Of a stretch of DNA of 64,000 nucleotides, positions 47,882 through 56,333 are shown piece by piece. The translations under genes were made by a program, and so were the position numbers. Source of the DNA: DASRDU01 sp035652435 (GTDB lineage: Bacteria; Acidobacteriota; Blastocatellia; RBC074); the NCBI GenBank assembly GCA_035652435.1, contig DASRDU010000129.1, positions 102,288 to 166,287 on the forward strand. The letters run 5' to 3'. The notes beneath the pieces are model-generated. The model did not search any database and was not told the origin of the DNA. It was given only the letters and a program-made list of their open reading frames with translations. Position 1 is the stretch's first letter, and every line of letters starts with the position of its first letter.

Positions 47882-50371
47882 ATGTACGCAAACCAACAAC
47901 CCACACGCGCCCTCCTGCGGCTCAGACTCAATCGGATTTTTGTTTTGCTCGTCGCGCCCTGTCTGGCGCTGGTCGTTTTCACGACGTTGCGCCCGGGCTG
48001 GAAAGCTCAGGCGGAAAACCCGACACAGGTGGTCACCGTCAACGCCGCGAGTTATTCGTCGCCGCTCGCCCGCGGCGCGATCGCCGCCGCCTTCGGGACG
48101 CAACTGGCGACCCGCACCGAAGTGGCCGACCGCCTGCCGCTGCCGACCAGCCTCAACGGGACTTCGGTGCGGCTGATTGACAGCCAGAACGTCGAGCATC
48201 AGGCCCCGCTCTTCTTCGTCTCGAGCGGGCAGATCAACTACCTCGTCCCCGATGAAGTCGCCACCGGCACGGCGCAACTGATCGTCACGAGCGGCGACGG
48301 CGTCGTCTCGCGGGGCGAAGTTCAGGTCGAGAATTCATCGCCCGCCATCTTCACTTTCAGATCCACCGGCCGCGGCCTGCCAGTCGCGCTCTCGACCTGC
48401 GACGGAGTGACATACGAATCCGCCGTCAACGCCGACGGCTCCGCGCGCACGGTCGAACTCGGGACCGTGTGGCGGCCGAATTACCTGGTGCTGTTCGGCA
48501 CGGGGCTGCGCCACGCGACGGATCTGAAGGTGCGCATCGGCGGCATCGAGGTCACGCCGACGTATGTCGGGCCGCAGACTACATTCGAGGGGCTCGATCA
48601 GGTCAATCTTCAGATCCCGCTGCAGGCGACGGGTGGCCTGGTTGACCTGACGATCAACGCCGGCACTCGCAGCAGCAACATCGTGCAGATCAGGCTGGCC
48701 GGCGAGGCGACAACGGCCGTCAACGATCTTTCGGTCACCGACGTGCAGACGGTCATCGCGCAGGCAGTCACCAAGGCGCAGCAGGTCGGGTTGCCCGTCA
48801 CCGTCGCCGTCACCGATAAGGAAGGCAATGTACTCGGCGTGTTCCGGATGAACGGCGCGCGCTCGGACATCCTGATCGGTGCGCGGACGGACATCAACGG
48901 GAAGCCGAAGCCCGCCCGCGGAATCCCGTTCGATGCGCTGGAAGGGGCACGGCTCTCAGACACGGCGCTCGGGCCCGCCTCGGCGCTCGCGGCCATCACG
49001 AAAGCCGGGACGGCTTCATTCTTCAGCACTCAGGGCAACGCGTTCAGCACGCGCACGGCGAGTTTCATCATTCAGGAACACATCCCGCCCGGGATTGATT
49101 TCACGCCGGGCGGGCCGCTCTTCGGCGTGCAGTTTTCGCAACTGCCGTGCAGCGACGTCAAGATTCCCGGCCTGCCTTTCGGGCTGGCCGGCGATCCGGG
49201 CGGCGTGCCGCTTTACAAGAACGGCGTCGCGGTCGGCGGCGTTGGGATCGAAGGTGACGGGTTCTACAGCGTGGACCTCGACCCGAAAGACAAGGACGTG
49301 CCGCCTGAAGAACTGATCGCGGTGGCTGCCACCCAAGGGTTTGAATCGCCCGTTGACATTCGCGGCGATCAGATTCTGGTTGACGGCGTGCGCCTGCCGT
49401 TCGTCAACGCGCCGCAGACCGGAGTGCAGGCCGCGGCTTTCAACACCCTTCCCGGAGCAGTACTCACGAACAACTTCGGGCCGATCAGAGGGCAGCAGGC
49501 TTCGCGCTTCACGCCGCTGACGCTCGGCGGGGTGCCGGGGCGTGTGGATTCGCGCTTCTTCCCCTTCAAGGGCAGCGCGCTGCCGGGGGCAAACAGGCTG
49601 ACCGCCAACGAAGTCAACACGATGATCACTCAGGCGGCGCAGCAGGCTTACCGCACGCGCGCGGCCATCCGCCGCCCGCTCGGCTCGCCGGCCGAAGTCA
49701 ACATCACGGTCGTTGATACCGACGGCACGGTGCTGGGCCTCTTCAGCACGATTGACGCGCCGATCTTCGGCTTCGACGTGTCGGTGCAGAAGGCCCGCAG
49801 CGCTATCCTCTTCAGCAGTTCGACTGGCGCAGCCCGATTGCGGGCCGCCGGACCCGCCCCCTCGGCTGGCATCAAACCCAACATCAGCAGGTATGTGGAC
49901 GCCTCAATCGCGGACGGGGTCTTTCTGGACGGGTCGGTGGCTTTCAGCGCGCGCGGCCTCGGCTTCCTTGCCCGGCCCTTCTTCCCCGACGGCATCAACG
50001 ACACGGTGAACGGGTCGCTCTCAAGGCCGATTGATGAATGGAGTCCGTTCAATAATGGCCTGCAGGTTGATCTGATCATCGAAAGACTCGGACTGCTCCT
50101 CAACACCGGCGTCAACGGGCCCTGCACTGCAATTCCGGGCCCCGCCCTCGCCAACGGGCTTCAGATTTTCGCCGGCGGCGTGCCGGTCTATAAAAACGGC
50201 GTGCTGGTCGGGGCCGTCGGCATCAGCGGCGACGGCATTGACCAGGACGACATCATCGCTTCGACGGGCAGCGTGGGCTTCGAAGCCCCGGCCGGCATCC
50301 GTTCCGATCAGGTCTTTGTGCGCGGCATCCGGCTGCCGTACGTGAAATTCCCGCGTCATCCAAATCTGTAA
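47882..50371 (+). CDS. Exported TIGR03437-like protein with two HbpS/GlcG-type haem-binding domains (829 aa)
   Basis: Export signal (LNRIFVLLVAPCLALVVFTTL region), then a Solibacter TIGR03437-like module (residues ~50-275: VVTVNAASYSSPLARGAI; FFVSSGQINYLVPDEV; VLFGTGLRH). Two HbpS/GlcG (DUF336, 'haem-degrading') domains follow, at ~280-507 (VTVAVTDKEGNVLGVFRM; GGVPLYKNGVAVGGVGI) and ~574-815 (ITVVDTDGTVLGLFSTID; GGVPVYKNGVLVGAVGI). Founders of this family sense or bind haem outside the cell. It is the first gene of the rightward multihaem unit, so a haem- or redox-handling role is suggestive but unproven. Confidence 0.82.
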   Translation: MYANQQPTRALLRLRLNRIFVLLVAPCLALVVFTTLRPGWKAQAENPTQVVTVNAASYSSPLARGAIAAAFGTQLATRTEVADRLPLPTSLNGTSVRLIDSQNVEHQAPLFFVSSGQINYLVPDEVATGTAQLIVTSGDGVVSRGEVQVENSSPAIFTFRSTGRGLPVALSTCDGVTYESAVNADGSARTVELGTVWRPNYLVLFGTGLRHATDLKVRIGGIEVTPTYVGPQTTFEGLDQVNLQIPLQATGGLVDLTINAGTRSSNIVQIRLAGEATTAVNDLSVTDVQTVIAQAVTKAQQVGLPVTVAVTDKEGNVLGVFRMNGARSDILIGARTDINGKPKPARGIPFDALEGARLSDTALGPASALAAITKAGTASFFSTQGNAFSTRTASFIIQEHIPPGIDFTPGGPLFGVQFSQLPCSDVKIPGLPFGLAGDPGGVPLYKNGVAVGGVGIEGDGFYSVDLDPKDKDVPPEELIAVAATQGFESPVDIRGDQILVDGVRLPFVNAPQTGVQAAAFNTLPGAVLTNNFGPIRGQQASRFTPLTLGGVPGRVDSRFFPFKGSALPGANRLTANEVNTMITQAAQQAYRTRAAIRRPLGSPAEVNITVVDTDGTVLGLFSTIDAPIFGFDVSVQKARSAILFSSSTGAARLRAAGPAPSAGIKPNISRYVDASIADGVFLDGSVAFSARGLGFLARPFFPDGINDTVNGSLSRPIDEWSPFNNGLQVDLIIERLGLLLNTGVNGPCTAIPGPALANGLQIFAGGVPVYKNGVLVGAVGISGDGIDQDDIIASTGSVGFEAPAGIRSDQVFVRGIRLPYVKFPRHPNL

Positions 50372-50375
50372 ATCG

Positions 50376-50428
50376 GTGGCCGGCGGTCAGTGATCGTAAG
50401 AACTTTTCCGCCGCTGACCGCCGGCCAC
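50376..50428 (+). promoter_or_regulatory. Perfect 15-bp hairpin directly upstream of the 13-haem cytochrome gene
   Basis: GTGGCCGGCGGTCAG (50376-50390) and CTGACCGCCGGCCAC (50414-50428) fill the whole 68-nt gap between two genes. There is no T-run. It may attenuate readthrough, stabilise mRNA ends, or be a dispersed palindromic element. Confidence 0.55.
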
Positions 50429-50439
50429 GGACCACTGCC

Positions 50440-52512
50440 ATGAAAAGAATCATCGTCATTCTGTTCTTCGTCTGTGTGGTTGCGCTGCTTTACTCCGACG
50501 GGGCGTGGTCGCGCGTGCCGTTCGAGGCGAGCGCGCAGGGCAGAGGTGCGGCGAAACCGGCGAAGTACGGCAAATTCACTCACAAGTCGCACACGGGCGA
50601 CGTCAAGGTCCCCGGCACCGACAAGATGCAGAAGCTCGACTGCGCCTACTGCCATGCCGCCAGCAAGGACAAGCCCCGCGTCGAGACTTACCCGAATACG
50701 AAATACCCCGACACCGACAAGGAAGAGAAGACGACCCATTCCTCCTGCACCGAGTGCCACGCCTTCACCGGACGCCAGGCGGTCGCGAGCGGCGTCTTCC
50801 CGACGATGTGTCTGATCTGTCACAGCAGTAATCAGACGGCGTCGGCGGCAATGAAGAAGAACCTGCGCGGCTTCCCGAATCAGACCGTCGTCGCCTCGCA
50901 GTTCGGCGATCTCTTCTCGCACAAGACGCACAAGGGTTATCTGGACAAGTTCAACTGCAGCGAGTGCCACCTGGCCAACCAGGAGCCGGTCACCGTCGTC
51001 GGCGTGAAGTTCGCGAAGGGCGAAAAGATGAGCAGCCCCGAACACCCCGACTGCTTCAAGTGTCACTCCGACAAAAAGACGAAGAACAGCGCCGAGCCTT
51101 ACGCGGCCGATTGCCAGGGCTGCCACCTCGACTACAACAACCCGAAAAAAGGCCAGCTCAAGAAAGGCCAGGAGCCCCCGGCCCATGCCGTTTCTTTCTT
51201 CGTCCGACAGGTCGTCGAGCCAGTGGCGCCGAATAAACCATTCAACCACGAAGACCACAGCAGCGACGGCGCGGTCAAAGGCGTCAGCATCAATAACGGC
51301 ATCAAAGGCAACGTCAGCAACCAGACGAAGGAATGCATGTCGTGTCATCTGACCGGCATGACGGCCGAAAAGCGCGCCGACTTCTTCTACGACGCGAAGA
51401 CGAAGGCGAACCAGCCGGTGATCAATGGCTGCAAGGATTGCGTGCCCGTGAATGGCTGTCTGAATTGTCACGAGCGGTATACCAGCCAGAAGATCGCGGG
51501 CGTGGCCAAACTCGAAATGTCGAAGTGTACCTACTGCCATTCGATCCCGATGATGAAGGAGAGGGCGGCGAGCGGCCTGCCCCCGGCCAGCCACCTTGCC
51601 GCCGCGCCCGGAACCACTCCATCAACGACGCCGGCAACGCCAAAGCCGGAGACAAAGCCTGAAACGAAACCTGCGCCGAAGCCGGAGAAGCCTGAAGCAA
51701 AGCCCGCACCGGCAGCCTCCGCGCCTAAAACCGAACCACCAAAGGCCGAAGTGAAGCCCGCGCCAAAGCCTGAAGCGAAGCCGGAGACGAAGCAGGAAGC
51801 GAAAGCCGAAATGAAGCCTGCGACCCCGGTGCCAAAACCGGAGCCGCTGAAGCAGGCGGCGGCAACTCCGGCTCCCGCGGCAAACAATCCCGCGCCCGCT
51901 TCACCGCCCGCTGCCGCCGGGTCGTCTCAGCAAAAGCTCCCCGGCGCGCTCAAGCTCGGCGACCTGAAGGTGAGCCAGGTCTGGGGGCAGGACGCGAAGT
52001 GGGGCGTGGTGGATTTCGACCATTCGACTCACATCAAACCGACTTACGCCGAGCGCTGCGAGATTTGTCATCACACCAACAAGGACGCGAAGAACGAGGT
52101 GGTCGCGAAGTGCATCAGCTGCCACCTGGAGAGCGGCAACGCGAAAAATCCGAAGAGCAAGGGCGGCGAGGAGGTTGACGTCAAGCTGGCTTATCACGGC
52201 GACGCCAACAACACGAGCAACAATGCCGGTTGCATCGTCTGCCACCAGCGCTTCAAGGAGAACAAAGCCGACGCCAACGCGCCGACCAAATGCGCGGAAT
52301 GCCATGCCCTGAAAGGGGCGTCTCTCCGGCCCGGGGGCCGGTGGGCGTCGTCGGAAAAATTGATGATGACAGCGGCCTATGAAACGTGGTATCCACAAGC
52401 TCGCAAAACTGCCGCCATGATGGACGAGCGCGGTGGTTCTAATGATCTTTCATGGGCTGAGCAGTTCAAGGCCGTGTTGATGATCTGGCTGACTCTGGAA
52501 AGTGTGATCTGA
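50440..52512 (+). CDS. 13-haem c-type cytochrome with a Pro/Lys/Glu linker (690 aa)
   Basis: Signal sequence (IIVILFFVCVVALLYSDG), then an N-terminal haem domain with CXXCH motifs beginning near residues 68, 103, 124, 173, 205, 225, 299, 340 and 363, and a defective CKDCV at 331. A 110-residue low-complexity linker (~387-498) built of PKPE/TKPE repeats follows, then a C-terminal domain with CXXCH at ~540, 558, 598 and 618. The last domain closely resembles the separate tetrahaem protein at 54983. The N-domain is paralogous to the next gene (KFTHKSH ... LDCAYCH in both). The linker could span periplasm or peptidoglycan. The last ~65 residues resemble no cytochrome. Confidence 0.9.
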   Translation: MKRIIVILFFVCVVALLYSDGAWSRVPFEASAQGRGAAKPAKYGKFTHKSHTGDVKVPGTDKMQKLDCAYCHAASKDKPRVETYPNTKYPDTDKEEKTTHSSCTECHAFTGRQAVASGVFPTMCLICHSSNQTASAAMKKNLRGFPNQTVVASQFGDLFSHKTHKGYLDKFNCSECHLANQEPVTVVGVKFAKGEKMSSPEHPDCFKCHSDKKTKNSAEPYAADCQGCHLDYNNPKKGQLKKGQEPPAHAVSFFVRQVVEPVAPNKPFNHEDHSSDGAVKGVSINNGIKGNVSNQTKECMSCHLTGMTAEKRADFFYDAKTKANQPVINGCKDCVPVNGCLNCHERYTSQKIAGVAKLEMSKCTYCHSIPMMKERAASGLPPASHLAAAPGTTPSTTPATPKPETKPETKPAPKPEKPEAKPAPAASAPKTEPPKAEVKPAPKPEAKPETKQEAKAEMKPATPVPKPEPLKQAAATPAPAANNPAPASPPAAAGSSQQKLPGALKLGDLKVSQVWGQDAKWGVVDFDHSTHIKPTYAERCEICHHTNKDAKNEVVAKCISCHLESGNAKNPKSKGGEEVDVKLAYHGDANNTSNNAGCIVCHQRFKENKADANAPTKCAECHALKGASLRPGGRWASSEKLMMTAAYETWYPQARKTAAMMDERGGSNDLSWAEQFKAVLMIWLTLESVI

Positions 52513-52522
52513 AGATCAGATT

Positions 52523-53509
52523 ATGTGGACGCAGAAAATCAAAATCGCCCTGGTAATGACCTGCGCGGCTCTGTGCGTGGCAGCAGTGATGGCAAATACC
52601 GAGTCCGCAAAACCCGCAACCAGTCCCGCCCCGGCGGCGACGCCCGCCCAGACCGAGAAGGATTACTCGAAGTTTACGCACAAGAGTCACTCCGGCGCGG
52701 TCAAAATCCCCGGCACCAGTCAGACGAAGGACCTCGACTGCGCTTACTGCCACGAGCGTAACGCGGACCTCACGGTCGCCCAGGCCGAGGTCGCGACGAC
52801 GAAACGCAACGAAAAGCTGCAGGTGAAATTCCCCGGCCACAAGGCCTGCACTGAATGTCACATCCAGCAGTTCACCGCGCAGCCGCTCAAGACCTGCACA
52901 ATCTGCCACGACTCGTCGCAGACTCTGACCACGCGGCCGCCGCAGCGCGATTTCCCGAAGCGGACGGATTTCAGCACCTTCTTCGACACGAAACAGCACG
53001 AGGCCCATTACAAATACAAGCTGCCCGACGGCAAGGAAGCGGGCTGCGTCTTCTGCCACACGCCGCGCAGCAAGCCGGCGGCGGTCAACATCGCGGTTCA
53101 CGCCGAATGTTACGCCTGCCATTCGCCCGCGAGCGGCGACCAGAAGGCGAGTCAGAAATCCGGCTGCGTCGCCTGCCACACGCAGATGGTGGAGAGCGTG
53201 GTCCCGTATTCGGTGAAGTACACGAGCCGCGCCTGGGGCGCGATGTTCACGCACCGCAAGCATGCGACCGAACTAGGCATTGACTGCCAGACGTGCCACA
53301 CGATTTCCGGCGGCTACAATCAGCCGGTACCGACTTCGATCAAAACGAAACAGCACCTCACCGAGGGGGAGCGCAGCGGGCGCGGCTGTTTCAGCTGCCA
53401 CGACGGCGGCACGCACAACGGGCGCACGGTTTTCAGCGGCGAGGATTTCAACTCGTGCGGCCGGTGCCACACGCGGGCGGACAAGAAAGTTTTCCCGACT
53501 CAGGGGTGA
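52523..53509 (+). CDS. Nine-haem c-type cytochrome (328 aa)
   Basis: Signal peptide (IALVMTCAALCVAAVMA), a short Pro/Ala spacer, then nine CXXCH motifs: CAYCH, CTECH, CTICH, CVFCH, CYACH, CVACH, CQTCH, CFSCH and CGRCH. The distal histidines are in FTHKSHSG, KFPGHKA and FTHRKHATE, as in cytochrome c7/c3-type modules. It starts 10 nt after the 13-haem gene. The gap contains a small GATCT/AGATC hairpin. Likely a periplasmic electron carrier partnering its neighbours. Confidence 0.92.
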   Translation: MWTQKIKIALVMTCAALCVAAVMANTESAKPATSPAPAATPAQTEKDYSKFTHKSHSGAVKIPGTSQTKDLDCAYCHERNADLTVAQAEVATTKRNEKLQVKFPGHKACTECHIQQFTAQPLKTCTICHDSSQTLTTRPPQRDFPKRTDFSTFFDTKQHEAHYKYKLPDGKEAGCVFCHTPRSKPAAVNIAVHAECYACHSPASGDQKASQKSGCVACHTQMVESVVPYSVKYTSRAWGAMFTHRKHATELGIDCQTCHTISGGYNQPVPTSIKTKQHLTEGERSGRGCFSCHDGGTHNGRTVFSGEDFNSCGRCHTRADKKVFPTQG

Positions 53510-53652
53510 GACCTGAGATTCGAGATTTCCAGCGGCTTCGGCAGCCTCACGCCTTTCCTTTTCAGCCCCAGTCGGCCCCGACATTGATCACCCAACTTTC
53601 GGCTGATGGCCCTTCGGCCCGAAGTTCAGCAACAGAGCAGAAGTACCGGAGT

Positions 53653-54642
53653 ATGATTGAACTGATCTTTACCAAAGGGCCGCTGAGTGGGGTGCGCTTC
53701 GCCATCGAAGGCGACAGCGTGAGTATCGGGCGGCTCAGCGAATGTGACATCGAACTGAACCAGCCGAACGTCTCGCGCAAACATGCCTTCATCAAGCGGA
53801 TCGGCGAAGGGCTTCAGATCATTGACAACAACAGTGGCAACGGGACTTTCGTCAACGGCCGGCGCGTCAGGAGCGCGGAACTCCGCAGCGGCGATGAGAT
53901 CCGCATCGGGTCCAACACGCTGCAGGTGGACGTCGCCGCCGGCAGGCTGACGAGCAGTGAGATCGAGACCGCGAAGGTGAGGGCCGCCGCCAGAGCGACG
54001 CGCGTTGACCGGATTTCACACTTCGTCGTGGAAGATCGCAGCGGCGACAATCTGCGCACGATGGATTTCAGCTGCGAGAACCTGACCGTCGGGCGCGGGG
54101 ACAAATGCCGGCTGGTGCTGGACGACTCGGAGGTTTCGCGACTGCACGCGACGATTCATCACCAGAGCGGCGGCTTTACGATCAAGGATGCGGGCAGCGC
54201 CAACGGCACGCTCCTGAACGGCGAGAGGATCGTCGAAGCGCGGTTGCACGCCGGCGACCGGGTCGAGATGGGCAATATGGTGATCGAGGCCGGGATCAGC
54301 GACGGCATCCTCCGGCTGGTCATCACGCGCAATTCCGCGGCGAATACGGCCGGCGGGTCGGGGAATAATTCTGCCGCGTCTTCAGGCTCTTCACCTTCGG
54401 CGCAGGCTTACATCAAGACGACCCCGGAAGTCGCCCGATCCGCTCGCTCTGCGGCCCGACGGGCGCGCCGGCCTGATCCGCCCCCCGCCGCGCCGCAGAC
54501 CGGCGGGCAGACCCGGGCGCGAGGGAAGTCGCTGCCTTACCCGGTCGTGCGAACGCTGGTGATGGTGATCGCGGTCGCAGTGCTGCTGTTCATCGTCGGG
54601 CGGGCGTATGCGGCTCCGGTGCTGGGCGCGTGGCAGAAATAA
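53653..54642 (+). CDS. Double-FHA-domain membrane protein (329 aa)
   Basis: Two forkhead-associated domains that read phosphothreonine: FHA-1 (residues ~1-95; SIGRLSECDIEL, NVSRKHAFI, NNSGNGTFVNGRRV) and FHA-2 (~120-220; TVGRGDKCRLVL, EVSRLHATIH, GSANGTLLNGERI). A Ser/Ala/Pro-rich linker leads to a C-terminal membrane helix (TLVMVIAVAVLLFIVG). ATG 53653 follows a CCGGAGT; the open frame reaches back to 53293 through the cytochrome gene and is not used. Placed inside the cytochrome unit, it hints at Ser/Thr-kinase control; no kinase is in the window. Confidence 0.88.
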   Translation: MIELIFTKGPLSGVRFAIEGDSVSIGRLSECDIELNQPNVSRKHAFIKRIGEGLQIIDNNSGNGTFVNGRRVRSAELRSGDEIRIGSNTLQVDVAAGRLTSSEIETAKVRAAARATRVDRISHFVVEDRSGDNLRTMDFSCENLTVGRGDKCRLVLDDSEVSRLHATIHHQSGGFTIKDAGSANGTLLNGERIVEARLHAGDRVEMGNMVIEAGISDGILRLVITRNSAANTAGGSGNNSAASSGSSPSAQAYIKTTPEVARSARSAARRARRPDPPPAAPQTGGQTRARGKSLPYPVVRTLVMVIAVAVLLFIVGRAYAAPVLGAWQK

Positions 54643-54982
54643 TCAGCCGGCGGCGATGACGGGGCTTCATCTTCGGCGAAAGACAACCCCTCTTTTGAAG
54701 TCCGGGAAGATTGATCTATACTCGCCCGGTGAAAGCTGCTGGTGGGCCGGGCAGGCCACGCGTGAAACTGCTTCAGCGAGTTCTGACTGGGACAGTGACC
54801 TGAAGCTGCCAGCAAAAAAAGCAAAGTACGCGAATCCCCGCAATTTATTGCCGGGGAGTGTCAACTTAGCCGCAAGCCATTGGCGCTCCGGAATGCTTCA
54901 AAGTCACATCAGACTCCGCGAGGTTGCAGGAAAAGAGCGCAAATACAAACTGACCACTGAATTCTTCAGGAGTATCTCGCTT
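54643..54982. other. 340-bp leader region before the tetrahaem cytochrome
   Basis: The tetrahaem frame stays open back to 54608, but the upstream translation shows no cytochrome or signal sequence. The region has a promoter at 54695-54722. About 70 nt further on is CTGGGACAGTGAC (54787-54799), nearly identical to 58875-58887. The long leader (~250 nt) has several possible stems but no recognised riboswitch. Confidence 0.5.
54695..54722 (+). promoter_or_regulatory. Candidate promoter of the tetrahaem cytochrome gene
   Basis: TTGAAG (54695-54700), 16-bp spacer, TATACT (54717-54722). The -10 lies within CTATACTCGCC, a string repeated at 58796-58806 upstream of the response-regulator gene. Confidence 0.45.
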
Positions 54983-55486
54983 ATGAAACTGAAGCTGATG
55001 ATTGTCGCGTGTTTCGCCCTGGCGCTTTCAATCAACGCCGCTCCGCTGATCCTTAAAAGCCGTGCCGCCACGGTCACCAGTGTCGCCCAGGTTGAGGGGC
55101 AGAAGATGCCCGGCAAAATGTCCTTCCCTTCCGCCCACGGCGAGAAGTGGGGGCCGGTCGCTTTCGACCACGACCAGCACAACGCCTTCTCCGATTGCAT
55201 GGTCTGTCATCACACCAACAAGGGCCTGACGCTGGATGCGTGGAAGGGGGGCAAGGTGACGGAGAAAGTGCCGCTCTGCGTTTCCTGCCACTTCCGCGAT
55301 GAAAACAATCCGAAAAACGCCAAAAACCCCAACGGCGATGAACTGACGGCCAAATTCGTTTATCATGCCAACTGCATTGACTGCCACAAGGGCGAGATCA
55401 GTGAGCGCATGCAGAAATTCGGCAAGATCACCAAACAGGGTGAAGGCCCGGTCAAGTGCGCGGCCTGTCATCAGCAGAAGGAATAG
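54983..55486 (+). CDS. Tetrahaem c-type cytochrome, c7-like (167 aa)
   Basis: Signal peptide (LMIVACFALALSINAAP), then four CXXCH motifs (CMVCH, CVSCH, CIDCH, CAACH). Flanking blocks (WGPVAFDHDQH; CHHTNKG; AKFVYHANC) match the C-terminal domain of the 13-haem protein (WGVVDFDHSTH; CHHTNKD; VKLAYHGD). It is thus a free-standing copy of that module, or the module is a captured copy of it. CAGGAGT precedes ATG 54983. Probably a periplasmic shuttle. Confidence 0.92.
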   Translation: MKLKLMIVACFALALSINAAPLILKSRAATVTSVAQVEGQKMPGKMSFPSAHGEKWGPVAFDHDQHNAFSDCMVCHHTNKGLTLDAWKGGKVTEKVPLCVSCHFRDENNPKNAKNPNGDELTAKFVYHANCIDCHKGEISERMQKFGKITKQGEGPVKCAACHQQKE

Positions 55487-55494
55487 AGCGTCAG

Positions 55495-55530
55495 GTGAAG
55501 GGTGAAAGCAGACGGCTCTTCACCCTTCAC
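55495..55530 (+). terminator. Intrinsic terminator after the tetrahaem cytochrome
   Basis: GTGAAGGGTGAA (55495-55506) and TTCACCCTTCAC (55519-55530) make a perfect 12-bp stem 8 nt after the stop, followed by CCCCATTATTTTT. It ends the rightward cytochrome unit. Confidence 0.7.
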
Positions 55531-55545
55531 TCCCCATTATTTTTC

Positions 55546-56256
55546 ATGAACAAGGACAACATTCTCTACGGCATCATCGGCCTTCTGGCCGGAGTGATCA
55601 TCGGCTATCTGGTGACCACTTCGATCAACGGCAACCCGCAGAGCGCTTCACCAGTAGCGGCGAACACGAACGCCGTGCCGGCCCAGTCAACTGACGCCTC
55701 TTCAGGCGCGACTCTCCCGCCGGATCACCCGCCCACCGGGGGCGCGGCTAACAGCCAGGCCGGGGGCGGTGACGCGGCATCAACCAGTTCGGCGGGCGGC
55801 GTAAAGTGGAATCCACCTTCACGCTGGAAAGTCAGGGCGGGCGACGGCATGCGCCTGGTGACTTACCTCGTGCCGGCGGCCGGCGGCGACAGTGATGATG
55901 CCGAATGCCCGGTCTTCTTTTTTGGCTCCGGCGACGGGGGCGGCGTGCAGCAGAATATTGACCGCTGGATCGGGCAGCTCAAACAGCCCGACGGCAGCCC
56001 CTCGGCGCAGGCGGCTAAACAGAAGACGGAAACCATCAACGGTTTCAAGGTGACCATGGTTGACGTGACTGGAACTTTTTCCGGCGGGCAGATGACGGCG
56101 GGCAAAGGTGAGAAGTCCGGCTACCGCCTGCTCGGCGCCATCGTCGAAGGCCCGCAGAGCCCCGTCTATTTCAAGCTGATCGGCCCGGCGAAGACCGTGG
56201 CTTCCGCACAGAATGAGTTTCAGGCCTTACTCAAATCACTGGCGGCGGCCCCATAA
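55546..56256 (+). CDS. Membrane-anchored protein of unknown function (236 aa)
   Basis: One N-terminal membrane anchor (ILYGIIGLLAGVIIGYLVTT), a Ser/Ala/Gly/Pro-rich linker of ~55 residues, then a compact globular domain (WNPPSRWKVRAGDGMRLVTY ... VKFTMVDVTGTFSGG-like strands ... ALLKSLAAAP). No recognised family; similar anchored beta-rich proteins are common in Acidobacteriota. ATG 55546 is set by the anchor position. No clear ribosome-binding site precedes it: the start follows the terminator stem closely. Confidence 0.7.
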   Translation: MNKDNILYGIIGLLAGVIIGYLVTTSINGNPQSASPVAANTNAVPAQSTDASSGATLPPDHPPTGGAANSQAGGGDAASTSSAGGVKWNPPSRWKVRAGDGMRLVTYLVPAAGGDSDDAECPVFFFGSGDGGGVQQNIDRWIGQLKQPDGSPSAQAAKQKTETINGFKVTMVDVTGTFSGGQMTAGKGEKSGYRLLGAIVEGPQSPVYFKLIGPAKTVASAQNEFQALLKSLAAAP

Positions 56257-56333
56257 GGCGACCCGGCCGGGCGGTTCGCACCGGCGGCTGACACGACGGT
56301 TCGGATGACCAGCCCCGGGGAAGCCCTCCTCTG

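Noticed and set aside
51598..51933. Pro/Lys/Glu repeats in the 13-haem gene as a tandem DNA repeat or assembly error
   Set aside because: The DNA units are imperfect and codon use varies; the frame continues cleanly into a haem domain.
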